The notes under the pieces are model-generated. The model saw only the letters and a list, made by a program, of their open reading frames with translations. It had not been told where the DNA came from and made no database searches. The position numbers and the translations under genes are program-made. From Mesorhizobium caraganae (GTDB taxonomy: Bacteria; Pseudomonadota; Alphaproteobacteria; Rhizobiales; Rhizobiaceae): a stretch of DNA of 64,000 bases. The stretch is from NCBI RefSeq assembly GCF_016836705.1, contig NZ_JAFCGY010000001.1, forward strand, positions 1,054,001 through 1,118,000, read 5' to 3'. Below are positions 51,527 to 60,537 of this stretch, piece after piece. Numbering within the stretch: the stretch's first letter is position 1; each line of letters opens with the position of its first letter.

Positions 51527-53053
51527 TTAGCCGGCGGCGAAGGGTACGGCTACGAAGATCTGCGCATCGCCGCGATCGACCAAAAGCAGCACCGACTTCC
51601 GGCCCGACTTGCCCGCCTCGGCGATCGCCTGGTTGGCCTGTCTTGCGTTGCGCACCGGAGACTGGTCGACGGCGACAATGACATCGCCCGGCTGCAGGCC
51701 GGCATTGGCGGCCGCCTTGTCCGGATTGACGCGCTCGACCACGGCGCCGCGTTGGTTGGACGCCAGGTTTAGCTCCTCGCGGATATCAGGCGTAAGATCG
51801 GTCAGGCCCAGGCCCAGCGAGGGAACGCGAAGCGCCTGGCCGGCCGAGGGCTTTTGATTGTCTCCCTCGGTCGACGCGGTCTTCACATCGTCGCTGTTGC
51901 GGCCGACATCGGCTGATATTTGTACCGTCTTGCCGCCGCGCCAGACGTCGAGCGTTTCCTTTGCGCCCGGCGCGACATCGGCGACGGCGCGCGACAGGTC
52001 CTTGGGATCCTTGATCGCCTCGCCGGCGAAGCTGGTGATGACGTCACCGGTCTTGATGCCGGCCTTCGCCGCCGGCGATCCCTCGGTGACCTCGGAGACC
52101 AGCGCGCCGCCGGGATGGTCGAGGCCGACCGCACCCGCCACATCGGGCGTCACCGGCTGGATCTGCACGCCGAGATAGCCGTACTGGATGTTGCCGCCCT
52201 TCATCAGCTTGGCGACGACCTTCTGCGCCTGGTCCGATGGAATGGCGAAGCCGACGCCGACACTGCCGCCATTGGGCGAATAGATCGCCGTGTTGATGCC
52301 GACGACATTGCCGGCGACATCGACCAGCGGGCCCCCAGAATTGCCGTGGTTGATCGGGGCGTCGATCTGGATGAAATCGTCGAACGGCCCGCTGTTGAGG
52401 TCGCGGCCGCGCGCCGAAACGATGCCGGCGGTGACCGTGGTGCCGATGCCGAACGGATTGCCGATGGCGAGCACCTGATCGCCCGGCATGAGCTTGTCGG
52501 AATCGCCCCATTTGACCGTCGGCAGCGGCTTGTCGGCCTTGATCTTGAGCACGGCGAGGTCGTTCTTGGCGTCGTGGCCGACCAGCTTCGCGGGAAGTTC
52601 GGTGCCGTCGTCGAGCGTCACCTTGATCGAAGTGGCGCCGTCAATGACGTGGTTGTTGGTGACGATGGTGCCGTCGGCGTCGACGATGAAGCCGGAACCA
52701 AGCGCCTCGGCACGCTGCGCCTGCTGTGGCGGCGTCTTCGGCATCGGGATGCCCTGGTCGCCGAAGAACTGGCGGAAATAGTCGTCGAAGGGCGAATTGC
52801 CGCCGAAAGATTGTTCCTCGCTCATGTCTTGCGGCTGCGCCTTCATGACGGTGGTGATCGTCACCACCGCAGGTTTGTCGACGGCCACGATTGGGGCGAA
52901 GGAGCCGTTGGGGGCCGTTATCCCGGCGACAGGGGTCTGGGTGGTGGCAACTGTGGAGCCAGCACTTTGGGCGAAAGACGCGACGAAGGGACCGACGATC
53001 AGCGCAGCGCCCAGCAAGGCCGCGACGCGATGTCTGCGAATTATGTCTGACAT
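51527..53053 (-). CDS. degP: Do/DegP-family periplasmic serine protease
   Basis: From the ATG at 53053 the product is 508 residues. A hydrophobic signal (VAALLGAALIVGPFVASFA) is followed by a trypsin-like domain with His 135 (TNNHVIDG), Asp 165 (KNDLAVLK) and Ser 239 (NHGNSGGPL), then two PDZ domains (YLGVQIQPVTPDVAGAVGLD and LGLGLTDLTPDIREELNL). It degrades or refolds misfolded envelope proteins. The long frame to 53155 adds 34 unlikely residues. It is a single-gene unit by spacing. Which DegP/DegQ paralogue it is cannot be told. Confidence 0.92.
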   Translation of the reverse strand: MSDIIRRHRVAALLGAALIVGPFVASFAQSAGSTVATTQTPVAGITAPNGSFAPIVAVDKPAVVTITTVMKAQPQDMSEEQSFGGNSPFDDYFRQFFGDQGIPMPKTPPQQAQRAEALGSGFIVDADGTIVTNNHVIDGATSIKVTLDDGTELPAKLVGHDAKNDLAVLKIKADKPLPTVKWGDSDKLMPGDQVLAIGNPFGIGTTVTAGIVSARGRDLNSGPFDDFIQIDAPINHGNSGGPLVDVAGNVVGINTAIYSPNGGSVGVGFAIPSDQAQKVVAKLMKGGNIQYGYLGVQIQPVTPDVAGAVGLDHPGGALVSEVTEGSPAAKAGIKTGDVITSFAGEAIKDPKDLSRAVADVAPGAKETLDVWRGGKTVQISADVGRNSDDVKTASTEGDNQKPSAGQALRVPSLGLGLTDLTPDIREELNLASNQRGAVVERVNPDKAAANAGLQPGDVIVAVDQSPVRNARQANQAIAEAGKSGRKSVLLLVDRGDAQIFVAVPFAAG

Positions 53054-53279
53054 GGTCGTTTGTCCGGGCGAGAGATGATCCGGCACCGTGGCCGTTCCGG
53101 GAGAGAATCGGCCATCGGCGTGTCGGCGGTCGCGGTTGCCCGTCTCGCCTGGCATGGCAGCCGGCCGGATCGACAGCCCTGCATCTAGGGTAGGGATCGG
53201 CCCGATTTAGGGTTTTTGCGCCACCTTACGAAGATTTAATTTCCACTCACATTTTCGTTAGACGGCGGGCAAGCCACCC

Positions 53280-54029
53280 TCAACGCCCTTCTGTGCGTCT
53301 GAGATAAGCGGTAGCGATCTCGCGCATTCGATTGCCATCGAAGCTCGGCCCATGGCCGCCATGACCGAGGCGGACAGGCAGCTCGATGAGCCGCTGCATG
53401 GTGCGGCGATAGTCGGGTTTGGAGGAATCCGGCAGGTCGTCGACCAGCATGGAATCGTAGATGGCGTCGCCGGCAAAGAACAGGCCGTCCGCCTCGTCGA
53501 AGAGCGCGATCGAATCCGGGGAATGGCCGGGCAAATGCAGCACGCGGAACTGCCGGTCACCGAGGTCGACGATGTCGCCTTCGTCCAGTGTGCGCGTCAA
53601 CGGCGCCGGCGGGATCTTGTAGTCGGCCGCCGTCCAGCCTGGCATCGGCAATTTCGACACGGCGCCGTCGAGATTGGTGAACATGTAGGCGTAGGTCACC
53701 TGCTCGTTCATGGTCTCGAAATGTTCGGCGCTGTGCCGCGGCCCGGCCCGCAGCGGAAACTCGTGCAGCGAGCCGACATGGTCGAGATGGATGTGGGTGG
53801 CCACAGCGATAAGCGGCTTGCCCCGCGGCGTATCGATCTCAGGCGCCAGTGGGCAGAGGCCCATGCCGGTGTCGACCAGCAGGTCGGCATCGCGTCCCCT
53901 AAAATGCCAGATGTTCGCGCGCACGAAATCATGCACGAACGGTTCGGTCAGCATCGTTGTGCTGGCGTCGACGACGGTCTTGCTGAACCAGTCACCGACG
54001 ACACGCTCGCCGCCAAAACGGTCGCCCAT
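53280..54029 (-). CDS. Metallo-beta-lactamase-fold hydrolase
   Basis: The 249-residue protein has the MBL metal site THIHLDHVGSLHEF, further ligands in LHLPGHSPDSIALFDEADGL (His and downstream Asp) and a C-terminal LGHGGHGPSFDG. It belongs to the glyoxalase II-like hydrolase group; the substrate is unknown. Its start overlaps the phosphofructokinase gene stop by one base (TGATG), so they are co-expressed. The link with a glycolytic enzyme is suggestive of a glycolytic side-product thioester or ester, which is only inference. Confidence 0.87.
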   Translation of the reverse strand: MGDRFGGERVVGDWFSKTVVDASTTMLTEPFVHDFVRANIWHFRGRDADLLVDTGMGLCPLAPEIDTPRGKPLIAVATHIHLDHVGSLHEFPLRAGPRHSAEHFETMNEQVTYAYMFTNLDGAVSKLPMPGWTAADYKIPPAPLTRTLDEGDIVDLGDRQFRVLHLPGHSPDSIALFDEADGLFFAGDAIYDSMLVDDLPDSSKPDYRRTMQRLIELPVRLGHGGHGPSFDGNRMREIATAYLRRTEGR

Positions 54030-55195
54030 CAGACGAAGGGCTTTCCGACCTTGTATTTTTCCGGCACCAGCCGCTTCAAATAGGCCATGCCGGCTTCCGA
54101 CAGCTGGTTGACGTCGGGCTTCATGAAATCGTCTGGCATATGGCGCGTCTTGCCGGCGACGTTTTTGAGCGGCACCTTCTTCAGCACCGTCTTCGTGCCG
54201 TCATACTGCAGCGCCACCGAGCCGCCGCCTTCCCCGGCAACGGCAACCGCGAAGGCGCCGGCGTCGAAGGCCTCCTGCGCGTCGACGGCGCTGATCGCCC
54301 CGATATAGCCGCGCGGCATGTAGCCGAGTGCATCGACGCGGGCACGCTTGCCCGGCAGGCCTTCGGCGAGAGCCCGCTCGAGGGCGGCCGGCAGGTCGCT
54401 GCCCGACAGCTTGACGTTGCCATGGGCGTCGCGCTCGAGCTTATCCGGCGGCACCAGGCTCTCGACCAGCGCCTTGCCGTCGGCCGTGCTGACGCCTTCG
54501 GAGACGGCGACGATGCAGCGCTTGTGGCGGTCGAGCGAGGCGCGCACATCGTCGATGAAGCCGGCGGCCGAGAATGGCCGTTCCGGCACGTAGACGAGAT
54601 GCGGGCCGCTGTCGGGATCGAGCTGCCAGGCGGCGGCTGCGGCGGTGAGGAAGCCGGCATGCCGGCCCATGACGATGCCGACATAGATGCCGGGCAGCGC
54701 GCGGAAATCGAGATCGACGGAGAGGAAGGCGCCGGCAACGAATTCGGCCGCCGAGATGAAGCCCGGCGTGTGGTCGTTCTCCTCGAGATCGTTGTCGATG
54801 GTTTTTGGCGCATGCACGAATGCGATGCTGCCGCCGGCGGCGTCGGTCAGGATCTGCTGCGTGCCCGACGTGTCGTTGCCGCCGATGTAGATGAAGGCGT
54901 CGGCGCCCGCCTTCTTCAGGCCATTGAGGATGACCTCGCAATAGGCGGCATCCGGCTTGTCGCGCGTCGAGCCGAGGGCGGCACTCGGCGTTCCGGCGAT
55001 CAGCCGCAGCCGATCCTCGGGGATGGCCGACAGGTCGACATAGTTGCCGTCACGAATGCCGCGCACGCCATGGATGGAGCCCAGCACCTTGGCGCCGGGA
55101 TGGCGCTTGCGGATTTCCAGCGTGGCGCCGACGACCGTCTGGTTGATGACGGCAGTCGGGCCGCCGCCCTGTGCGATGACAAAAGTTCCAGCCAT
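54029..55195 (-). CDS. 6-Phosphofructokinase, pyrophosphate-type signature
   Basis: This 388-residue PfkA-fold enzyme has FVIAQGGGPTAVINQTVVGA at the N-terminus, IYIGGNDTSGTQ near 97-108, PKTIDNDL near 130-137 and IVMGRHAGFLTAA. Asp at the position equivalent to E. coli Gly 104 (GGND) and Lys in PKTIDND point to pyrophosphate rather than ATP as phosphoryl donor. Asn in place of the usual Asp just before that position is unusual. It would phosphorylate fructose 6-phosphate reversibly. Many rhizobia lack ATP-PFK and use Entner-Doudoroff, so its role is open. Confidence 0.88.
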   Translation of the reverse strand: MAGTFVIAQGGGPTAVINQTVVGATLEIRKRHPGAKVLGSIHGVRGIRDGNYVDLSAIPEDRLRLIAGTPSAALGSTRDKPDAAYCEVILNGLKKAGADAFIYIGGNDTSGTQQILTDAAGGSIAFVHAPKTIDNDLEENDHTPGFISAAEFVAGAFLSVDLDFRALPGIYVGIVMGRHAGFLTAAAAAWQLDPDSGPHLVYVPERPFSAAGFIDDVRASLDRHKRCIVAVSEGVSTADGKALVESLVPPDKLERDAHGNVKLSGSDLPAALERALAEGLPGKRARVDALGYMPRGYIGAISAVDAQEAFDAGAFAVAVAGEGGGSVALQYDGTKTVLKKVPLKNVAGKTRHMPDDFMKPDVNQLSEAGMAYLKRLVPEKYKVGKPFV

Positions 55196-55294
55196 GCTTG
55201 CTGTCTCCCGGCGCGATGGTTTTCAGGCACCTTGGCCTAGCTTGCCGCATCGCGCAACGAGAGTTTCGAGTGGCGCCAAACCGCCGCAGAAGGA

Positions 55295-56062
55295 TCAGAC
55301 GACGACGACCGGGTTCTTCTTGGAAACGCGGCTGTAGAGGTCGATGATGTCCTGGTTGATCAGGCGGACGCAGCCCGACGACATCGCCTGGCCAATGCTC
55401 GCCCATTCGGGCGAACCGTGGATGCGATAGCCCGTGTCCTTGCCATCCTGATAGATGTAGAGGGCACGCGCACCGAGCGGATTAGTGAGGCCACCGGGCT
55501 GGCCATTTTGCCACTTCACCAGTTCCGGCTTGCGCTGGATCATTTCCGGCGGCGGCGTCCAGGTAGGCCATTCCTTGCCGTACTGTATGTTGGCGCGGCC
55601 GGACCAGCGGAAGCCGTCCTTGCCGATGCCGACGCCGTAGCGGATGGCGTCGCCGCCCTCCTGCACGAGGTAGAGCTTGCGCTCCTGCAGATGGACGACA
55701 ATGGTGCCGGGCGCCTCGCCGGTCTCGTTGACGACAATCTGCCGGCGGAACTCCGGCTTGACCTTCTGATAGGGCACCGCCGGCACCTCGAAGCCGCCGT
55801 CGGTCAGTGCGGCGTACATGACGTCTGGGCCAGTGATGTTCTTGTCGACACTGATTGCGGGGCGGATCGGCCGCACCGAGCCGGTGACCGTGTCGTCCAG
55901 CTGCAGCTGCGGCAGTTCGAGCGTCGCGGTGCTGCAGCCGGCCATGCCGAGCAGCGCCATGGCGCCGGCGCCCGACAGGATGAAGCGGCGGGAATAAAGA
56001 TGTTCGGTTTCGATTGCGTCGCCATTTGCAGGCGGCGTCAGATTCTGCGGCAACTCACGCAT
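55295..56062 (-). CDS. L,D-transpeptidase (YkuD), Tat-type lipoprotein
   Basis: From the ATG at 56062 the protein is 255 residues; an ATG at 56113 is in frame. The N-terminus has SRRFILSGAGAMALLGMAGC, which combines a twin-arginine motif with a lipobox ending in Cys. The YkuD catalytic region is HGSPEWASIGQAMSSGCVRL with the active Cys and upstream His. Such enzymes make 3-3 crosslinks in peptidoglycan or attach proteins to it. A second YkuD landmark, QERKLYLVQEG, is present. It is a single-gene unit divergent from the LysE gene. Confidence 0.9.
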   Translation of the reverse strand: MRELPQNLTPPANGDAIETEHLYSRRFILSGAGAMALLGMAGCSTATLELPQLQLDDTVTGSVRPIRPAISVDKNITGPDVMYAALTDGGFEVPAVPYQKVKPEFRRQIVVNETGEAPGTIVVHLQERKLYLVQEGGDAIRYGVGIGKDGFRWSGRANIQYGKEWPTWTPPPEMIQRKPELVKWQNGQPGGLTNPLGARALYIYQDGKDTGYRIHGSPEWASIGQAMSSGCVRLINQDIIDLYSRVSKKNPVVVV

Positions 56063-56289
56063 GCACCCAAACCCTACGCTGTCGGCGGGAAACACGGTCC
56101 GGCCGGATAGCACGCAGTTTCGCCAAACATGGTTGAAAAAGGGTGAAGGTCTTCAGGCTTGCCTTAACCCTATACCCTGTATGCCTACGTCGCCGCGCGA
56201 AACGGCACGCCGCGCATTTTTTGAGATGGCTCTTTACATTCCCGCGCACCCGAGGATTTATCCTTTTCTTTGCGCTCAAGGAGACAAAG

Positions 56290-56913
56290 ATGTCGTTCGA
56301 AAACTGGGCCGCCTTCGCCGCCGCCTCCACCGTCCTGCTGATCATTCCCGGCCCGACCATTCTCCTGGTCGTGTCCTATGCGCTGGGCCAGGGCTGGCGC
56401 ACCGCCTTGCCGATGGCGGTCGGCGTGGCGCTGGGCGACTTCACCGCCATGACATTGTCGATGCTCGGCATCGGCGCCCTGCTGGCCGCATCGGCGACCG
56501 TGTTCACCATCCTGAAGCTGATCGGCGCCTGCTATCTGATCTATCTCGGCATAAAACTGTTTCGCGCCGGCGGCGCGCTGAAAGCCGAACCGCGCACCGA
56601 CGCCGTGTCGGCGGCCAAGATGATGGCGCATGCCTGGCTGGTCACTGCGCTCAACCCGAAAAGCATCACCTTCTTCGTCGCCTTCCTGCCGCAGTTCCTC
56701 AACCGCGAGGCCGATTTCTGGCCGCAGATGCTGATCTTCGAGACGACCTTCCTGGCGCTCGCCTTCGCCAATGCCTTCGGCTACGCGCTGATTGCGGCGC
56801 GCGCCCGCAACGTCGTGCGCAATCCCAAAGCGATCCGCATCTTCAACCGCACCGGCGGCACGCTGCTGGTCGGCGCGGGGATAGCTACCGTGGCGATGCG
56901 TTCAGGTAACTAG
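56290..56913 (+). CDS. LysE/RhtB-family amino-acid exporter
   Basis: The ATG at 56290 follows aaggagacaaag. The 207-residue membrane protein has six predicted helices. The family motif IPGPTILLVVSYALGQGWRT lies in the first two, with GACYLIYLGIKLFRAG and TALNPKSITFFVAFLPQFL further on. LysE relatives export amino acids or homoserine lactones. The longer frame from 56143 includes the divergent promoter and is rejected. It ends 25 bp before the TPR gene. Confidence 0.9.
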   Translation: MSFENWAAFAAASTVLLIIPGPTILLVVSYALGQGWRTALPMAVGVALGDFTAMTLSMLGIGALLAASATVFTILKLIGACYLIYLGIKLFRAGGALKAEPRTDAVSAAKMMAHAWLVTALNPKSITFFVAFLPQFLNREADFWPQMLIFETTFLALAFANAFGYALIAARARNVVRNPKAIRIFNRTGGTLLVGAGIATVAMRSGN

Positions 56914-56938
56914 GATCCGCGGAGCATCAAGGGCCGGC

Positions 56939-58261
56939 ATGGCAGTGAAGGATACATTCGGCCTGACATTTTCGGGCGCGACCGAGACGGGGTTTTCGCC
57001 CTACAGCCAGGCCGTTCATGAATTGCAATGCTTTATCGGCGACCCCGTCGCTTCCGTCGATCGCGCCATTGCGGCCGACCCGGGCTTCGTCATGGCGCAT
57101 GTGTTCAAGGGCTATCTGTTCGGCCTCGCAACCGAGCGCGACGCAACGGCGGTGGCCAAGGCATGCCACGAAACGGCGCTGCCGCTTGCCGCGACCGCGC
57201 GCGAGCAGGCGCATGTCGCTGCCCTCGGCCATCTCGCCGCCGGCCGCTGGCACGAGGCCTCTCGCTTGCTCGAAGATATCGCCATCGATTTCCCGCTCGA
57301 CGCGGTGGCGCTGCAGACCGGGCACCAGGTCGACTTCTTCACCGGCAACGCCCGCATGCTGCGTGACCGTATCGGCCGCGCGCTGCCATCCTGGCAAAAG
57401 GACATGCCTGGATATCACGCCATTCTCGGCATGCAGGCATTCGGGCTGGAAGAAATGGGCGACTATGCGCGCGCCGAGAAACTGGGCCGGCAGGCTGTCG
57501 ATATCGAGCCGCGCGACGGCTGGGCGCAGCATGCTGTCGCCCATGTCATGGAAATGCAAAGCCGGCAAAGGGACGGCATCGCCTGGATGCGCGCCAATCC
57601 CCAGGCGTGGACGAAAGAGAGTTTCCTGCAGGTGCACAATTGGTGGCACCTGGCGCTGTTCCACTACGATCTCGGCGAGACCGAAGAGGTGTTGGCCCTG
57701 TATGACGGGCCGATCTACGGCGCGCCGTCGACGATGGCGCTCAATATGGTCGATGCCTCGGCGATCCTGTGGCGGCTTTATCTCGGCGGCGTCGATGTCG
57801 GCAACCGCTGGATAGCACTCGCCGCCAACTGGCCCAGGGTCGGTGCCGGCAATTACGCCTTCAACGACGCCCATGCCATGATGGCCTTCGTCGGCGCCGG
57901 GCTCGAGGCGCCAGCAAAGATCTTGCTCGAGGCACAGCGCGAGGCGATGCGCGGCAGCGACGACAACGGTGCCTTCACCAGGGATGTCGGCCATCCGTTG
58001 ACATTGGCGATCAAGGCTTTTGGCGAGGGCGACTACAACGAGGCGGTGCGCCTGATCCGGCCGATTCGCTCGATTGCTCATCGCTTCGGCGGCAGCCATG
58101 CCCAGCGCGACGTGATCGACCTGACACTGATCGAGGCGGCGTTGCGCGCCGGCGACACAGCATTGGCACGGGCGCTGACGGCTGAGCGTCAGCTGGCTCG
58201 GCCGGACAGCCCGCTGTCGGCGCTGTTTTCTCGACGGGCCGCCAATTTGTCAGAGAATTGA
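56939..58261 (+). CDS. TPR-repeat protein (TTC38-like)
   Basis: The 440-residue soluble protein consists of helical pairs with the alternation typical of tetratricopeptide repeats (GYHAILGMQAFGLEEMGDYA, then RAEKLGRQAVDIEPRDGWAQ) and resembles the TTC38 family. No signal peptide or catalytic motif. VHNWWHLALFHYDLGETEEV is a conserved family segment. It starts 25 bp after the LysE stop and may be co-transcribed. Function unknown; protein-protein interaction is expected. Confidence 0.82.
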   Translation: MAVKDTFGLTFSGATETGFSPYSQAVHELQCFIGDPVASVDRAIAADPGFVMAHVFKGYLFGLATERDATAVAKACHETALPLAATAREQAHVAALGHLAAGRWHEASRLLEDIAIDFPLDAVALQTGHQVDFFTGNARMLRDRIGRALPSWQKDMPGYHAILGMQAFGLEEMGDYARAEKLGRQAVDIEPRDGWAQHAVAHVMEMQSRQRDGIAWMRANPQAWTKESFLQVHNWWHLALFHYDLGETEEVLALYDGPIYGAPSTMALNMVDASAILWRLYLGGVDVGNRWIALAANWPRVGAGNYAFNDAHAMMAFVGAGLEAPAKILLEAQREAMRGSDDNGAFTRDVGHPLTLAIKAFGEGDYNEAVRLIRPIRSIAHRFGGSHAQRDVIDLTLIEAALRAGDTALARALTAERQLARPDSPLSALFSRRAANLSEN

Positions 58262-58343
58262 CCCGCAGCGGATCTTGTTTTAAAAACTGGCCAAGCCAGA
58301 TTTTTTCGAGGCCCGAAAAAATTAATGGCAGTGGGAGGAATGC

Positions 58344-59798
58344 ATGTATCTCGGCCTCGATCTCGGTACGTCGGGCGTCAAGGCGCTGTTGATCGATGCC
58401 GGGCAAACCGTCATCGGCTCCGGCCATGCTTCACTTGACGTATCGCGGCCACATCCCGGCTGGTCCGAGCAGAATCCGGCCGACTGGGTCCGAGCCTGCG
58501 AGACCGCTATTGCCGAGCTGAAATCAGCGCATCCGAAAGAGCTTGCCGCCGTCAAAGGCATCGGCCTCTCCGGCCACATGCACGGCGCAACCTTGCTCGA
58601 CGCCGGCGACCAGGTGCTGCGCCCCTGCATATTGTGGAACGATACGCGCAGCCATGCCGAGGCGGCCACGCTCGATGCCGACCCACGCTTCCGCAAGCTG
58701 ACCGGCAACATCGTCTTCCCCGGCTTCACCGCGCCAAAACTCGCCTGGGTGAAGAACAACGAGCCGGCTGTCTTCGCCAAGGTGGCGAAGGTGCTGCTGC
58801 CCAAGGATTTCCTGCGGTTCTGGCTGACCGGCGAGCATATGTCGGAAATGTCCGACTCGGCCGGCACCTCATGGCTCGATGTTGGCAAGCGGCGCTGGTC
58901 GCCGGAACTGCTTGCAGCCACCTCGCTCGGCGAGAAGCAGATGCCATCGCTGGTCGAAGGCACTGAAAAGGCTGGCGCCTTGCGCGCCGATCTCGCCTCC
59001 AAATGGGGCGTCCAGGCTGGCATCCCGATTGCCGGTGGCGCCGGCGACAATGCGGCTTCGGCCTGCGGCATGGGCACGGTCGGCGCCGGCCATGCCTTCG
59101 TTTCGCTGGGCACTTCCGGCGTGCTGTTTGCTGCCAATGCCTCCTACCTGCCGAACCCGGCCAGTGCGGTCCACACTTTCTGTCACGCGCTGCCCAACAC
59201 CTGGCACCAGATGGGCGTCATCCTGTCGGCGACGGATTCGCTGAACTGGCTGTCGGAGGTATCGGGGAAGAAGGCCGGCGAACTGACCGCCGAGCTCGGC
59301 GACACGCTGAAGGCGCCGAGCGGTGTATCGTTCCTGCCTTACCTCTCGGGTGAGCGCACGCCTTACAATGATTCCGCCATTCGCGGATCCTTCACCGGGC
59401 TGGCGCATGAATCGAGCCGTGCGGTGCTGACGCAAGCGGTGCTTGAAGGCGTTGCCTTTGCCTTCCGGGACAGTCTCGAAGCCTTGAAGACGGCGGGTAC
59501 GACGTTGACGCGGGTTACGGCGATCGGCGGCGGCTCGCGCTCGCACTACTGGCTGAAGGCGATTGCTACCGCACTGCAGGTGCCGGTGGATATTCCCGCC
59601 GACGGCGATTTCGGCGCCGCTTTTGGTGCGGCAAGACTCGGACTGATCGCGGCGACGGGGGCGGATCCGCTGGCAGTATGCACGGCGCCGAAGACGGATG
59701 CCACCATTGAGCCGGATGCTGGGCTTAGTGGGGCGTACGCAGATGCCTATCAGCGCTATCGCGCATTGTATGCCGCGATCAAGGCGGCAACCGCGTGA
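58344..59798 (+). CDS. xylB: Xylulokinase
   Basis: The 484-residue FGGY kinase phosphorylates D-xylulose. The N-terminal YLGLDLGTSGVKALLIDAGQ binds phosphate and substrate. GIGLSGHMHGATLLD, GFTAPKLAWVKNNEPAVF, AGGAGDNAASACGMGTV and AIGGGSRSHYWLKAIA are standard XylB segments. The ATG follows gggagga. It is on the same strand as xylA but separated by an opposite-strand gene and repeats, so the two may not share a transcript. Confidence 0.93.
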   Translation: MYLGLDLGTSGVKALLIDAGQTVIGSGHASLDVSRPHPGWSEQNPADWVRACETAIAELKSAHPKELAAVKGIGLSGHMHGATLLDAGDQVLRPCILWNDTRSHAEAATLDADPRFRKLTGNIVFPGFTAPKLAWVKNNEPAVFAKVAKVLLPKDFLRFWLTGEHMSEMSDSAGTSWLDVGKRRWSPELLAATSLGEKQMPSLVEGTEKAGALRADLASKWGVQAGIPIAGGAGDNAASACGMGTVGAGHAFVSLGTSGVLFAANASYLPNPASAVHTFCHALPNTWHQMGVILSATDSLNWLSEVSGKKAGELTAELGDTLKAPSGVSFLPYLSGERTPYNDSAIRGSFTGLAHESSRAVLTQAVLEGVAFAFRDSLEALKTAGTTLTRVTAIGGGSRSHYWLKAIATALQVPVDIPADGDFGAAFGAARLGLIAATGADPLAVCTAPKTDATIEPDAGLSGAYADAYQRYRALYAAIKAATA

Positions 59799-59840
59799 GT
59801 GGGGGCTTGGCCCATAACCCGTTTCCGGGCGTCGGCGCTG

Positions 59841-60009
59841 CCCCTCACCTGCCTGCCGGCATCCTCTCCCCGTATAGGGACGGGGAGAGGGGCGCTGTCA
59901 TGGCGGGCTGCGCTAGTCGCCGACGTTGCAAGAAGGGCGCCGGCGCTGCTGCCAGCCCCCTTCTCCCCGTCACTATACGGGGAGAAGGTGCCGGCAGGCG
60001 GATGAGGGG
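59841..60009. repeat. Palindromic intergenic repeat, pair of hairpin units
   Basis: Two units face each other: 59841-59892 (cccctcacctgcctgccggc onward, ending ggggagagg) and 59957-60009 (ccccttctccccgtcactat onward, ending ggcggatgagggg). Each has an internal cccgtata-type hairpin. The second unit is the inverted copy of 25687-25738. The full unit lies between xylB and the SnoaL-like gene. Confidence 0.75.
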
Positions 60010-60061
60010 CGGCGCCAACCGTGGCGACTGGCGCTCTCCTCCGCGCCTTTGCAGGGTAACC

Positions 60062-60424
60062 TCACTGCGCCGGAACCTTGTCGAGAAACCCGGTGACATT
60101 CTTCAGCCGCCCATTCTCGATAACTCCGATATCAGTACCTTCGATAACCGACGGCACACCCTCCGGCCCAAGATTCCACGAGAAGCGGATCGTGTCGCCA
60201 AACCCGTCCGGTGTGCCCTTCAGCGAAAACCGGAAGCCGGCAAAACGCTGCTGCACGCCATCGATGAGCGCGGCCACACCCGCATGGCCGTCGCCCTGCA
60301 TCAGCGGATCGCGGTAGCTGACGTCTTCGGTGAAGGTCGCCTTGAGCAGTTCGGCGCGGCGGTTCGCATCGGCCTCGTTCCAGGCGGTGATGTAGTTTTG
60401 AGCGATCGTGTTGAGGTCGGTCAT
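60062..60424 (-). CDS. SnoaL/NTF2-like domain protein
   Basis: The 120-residue protein begins MTDLNTIAQNYITAWNEADA and has DVSYRDPLMQGDGHAGVAAL, both typical of the SnoaL-like NTF2 fold. These small cone-shaped proteins bind hydrophobic ligands or act as isomerases and hydrolases. No catalytic residue can be assigned. It sits on the opposite strand between xylB and xylA and is divergent from xylA, with 113 bp between starts. Confidence 0.82.
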   Translation of the reverse strand: MTDLNTIAQNYITAWNEADANRRAELLKATFTEDVSYRDPLMQGDGHAGVAALIDGVQQRFAGFRFSLKGTPDGFGDTIRFSWNLGPEGVPSVIEGTDIGVIENGRLKNVTGFLDKVPAQ

Positions 60425-60537
60425 GGTCTGTCTCCTTCGTTGAGTGGCTTTGACACGAGCCTTTTCACCCCTTGGCAGAACGAAACCAATTACGCCTGAG
60501 GTAATCAGGGCGAACTATTCGAGAGAGGACAGAAATC

